Below are positions 5,916-6,006 of a stretch of DNA of 6,006 nucleotides, in pieces. Each line of letters opens with the position of its first letter. The first letter of the stretch is position 1. Below the pieces are notes generated by a model. That model ran no database searches. It was not told where the DNA came from and saw nothing but the letters and a program-made list of their open reading frames with translations. A program made the position numbers and the translations under genes. This stretch comes from an uncultured Clostridium sp. Lineage in GTDB: Bacteria; Bacillota; Clostridia; UBA1212; UBA1255. Location of the stretch: assembly GCA_900555605.1 (NCBI GenBank), contig USLW01000138.1:1-6006 (forward strand), written 5' to 3'.

Positions 5916-6006
5916 TCAACCTTTTTCAATACTCATTGTAGCAAAAGCATTGAGGTCTGTTCCTGCAATATTTCCGCTGAGAAACTCGTAATATCCCTGT
6001 GAACCG
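5916..6006 (-). CDS. C-terminal 29 residues of an unidentified protein (5' end outside window)
   Basis: An open minus-strand frame enters from the right edge and ends at a TGA (5918-5916), reading GSQGYYEFLSGN, then IAGTDLNAFATMSIEKG. The composition looks like ordinary protein, and the stop sits just upstream of the next gene's promoter, so a real gene end is likely. I do not recognise the family from this short piece. No strong GC-rich hairpin with a T-run follows the stop, so read-through into the cyclophilin gene is possible. Confidence 0.6.
   Translation of the reverse strand, partial: GSQGYYEFLSGNIAGTDLNAFATMSIEKG

Noticed and set aside
1..6006. A novel defence, mobile or CRISPR-like system
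   Set aside because: No repeats, integrase, transposase, toxin-antitoxin, nuclease or effector signatures were seen; the genes are metabolic, folding and envelope functions.

Overview
All of the coding content lies on the minus strand. Reading in the direction of transcription (right to left), it runs: the 3' end of an unidentified gene; a promoter region; a cytoplasmic cyclophilin-type peptidyl-prolyl isomerase; a large membrane sulfatase-fold protein of the LtaS/MdoB phosphoglycerol-transferase type; acetolactate synthase large subunit (ilvB); acetolactate synthase small subunit (ilvN); and the first 188 codons of (R)-citramalate synthase (cimA), which runs off the left edge. No RNA genes, mobile elements, CRISPR arrays or long repeats were seen.

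The organism is most likely a Gram-positive Firmicute of the class Clostridia, possibly near Lachnospiraceae. This is inferred from the strong GGAGG-type ribosome binding sites, the sigma-A-like promoter, an LtaS-type enzyme, the clostridial flavour of IlvB (GNV in place of the common GQV, and the SFQEVD and PITKHN blocks), and a CimA-based route to isoleucine. It is not proven by the window.

The left half (1-2679) is a tight ilvB-ilvN-cimA cassette. Each junction is a 4-base ATGA stop/start overlap, so translation is probably coupled. CimA condenses pyruvate and acetyl-CoA to citramalate, which leads to 2-oxobutyrate. IlvBN then joins 2-oxobutyrate or pyruvate with a pyruvate-derived hydroxyethyl unit. 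Together they give threonine-independent isoleucine synthesis plus valine/leucine precursors. The IlvB here is unusual in three ways: it lacks the normal C-terminal tail, it has Ile at the position that is Trp in 2-oxobutyrate-preferring enzymes, and it has Leu for Gln in the GQHQ block.

The right half (2695-5829) holds the sulfatase-fold membrane protein (about 9 predicted membrane helices, an extracytoplasmic catalytic domain and a C-terminal IPT/TIG-like domain) and the cyclophilin. The membrane gene ends only 15 bases before the ilvB start, so no leader, T-box or attenuator fits between them. One sigma-A-like promoter (5860-5888) lies upstream of the cyclophilin gene and could drive all five genes, though internal promoters inside coding sequence cannot be excluded. 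Ribosome-binding-site positions argue that ilvB, ilvN and the membrane protein start at an internal Met rather than at the first Met of their open frames. No gene-free stretch exceeds about 90 bases.
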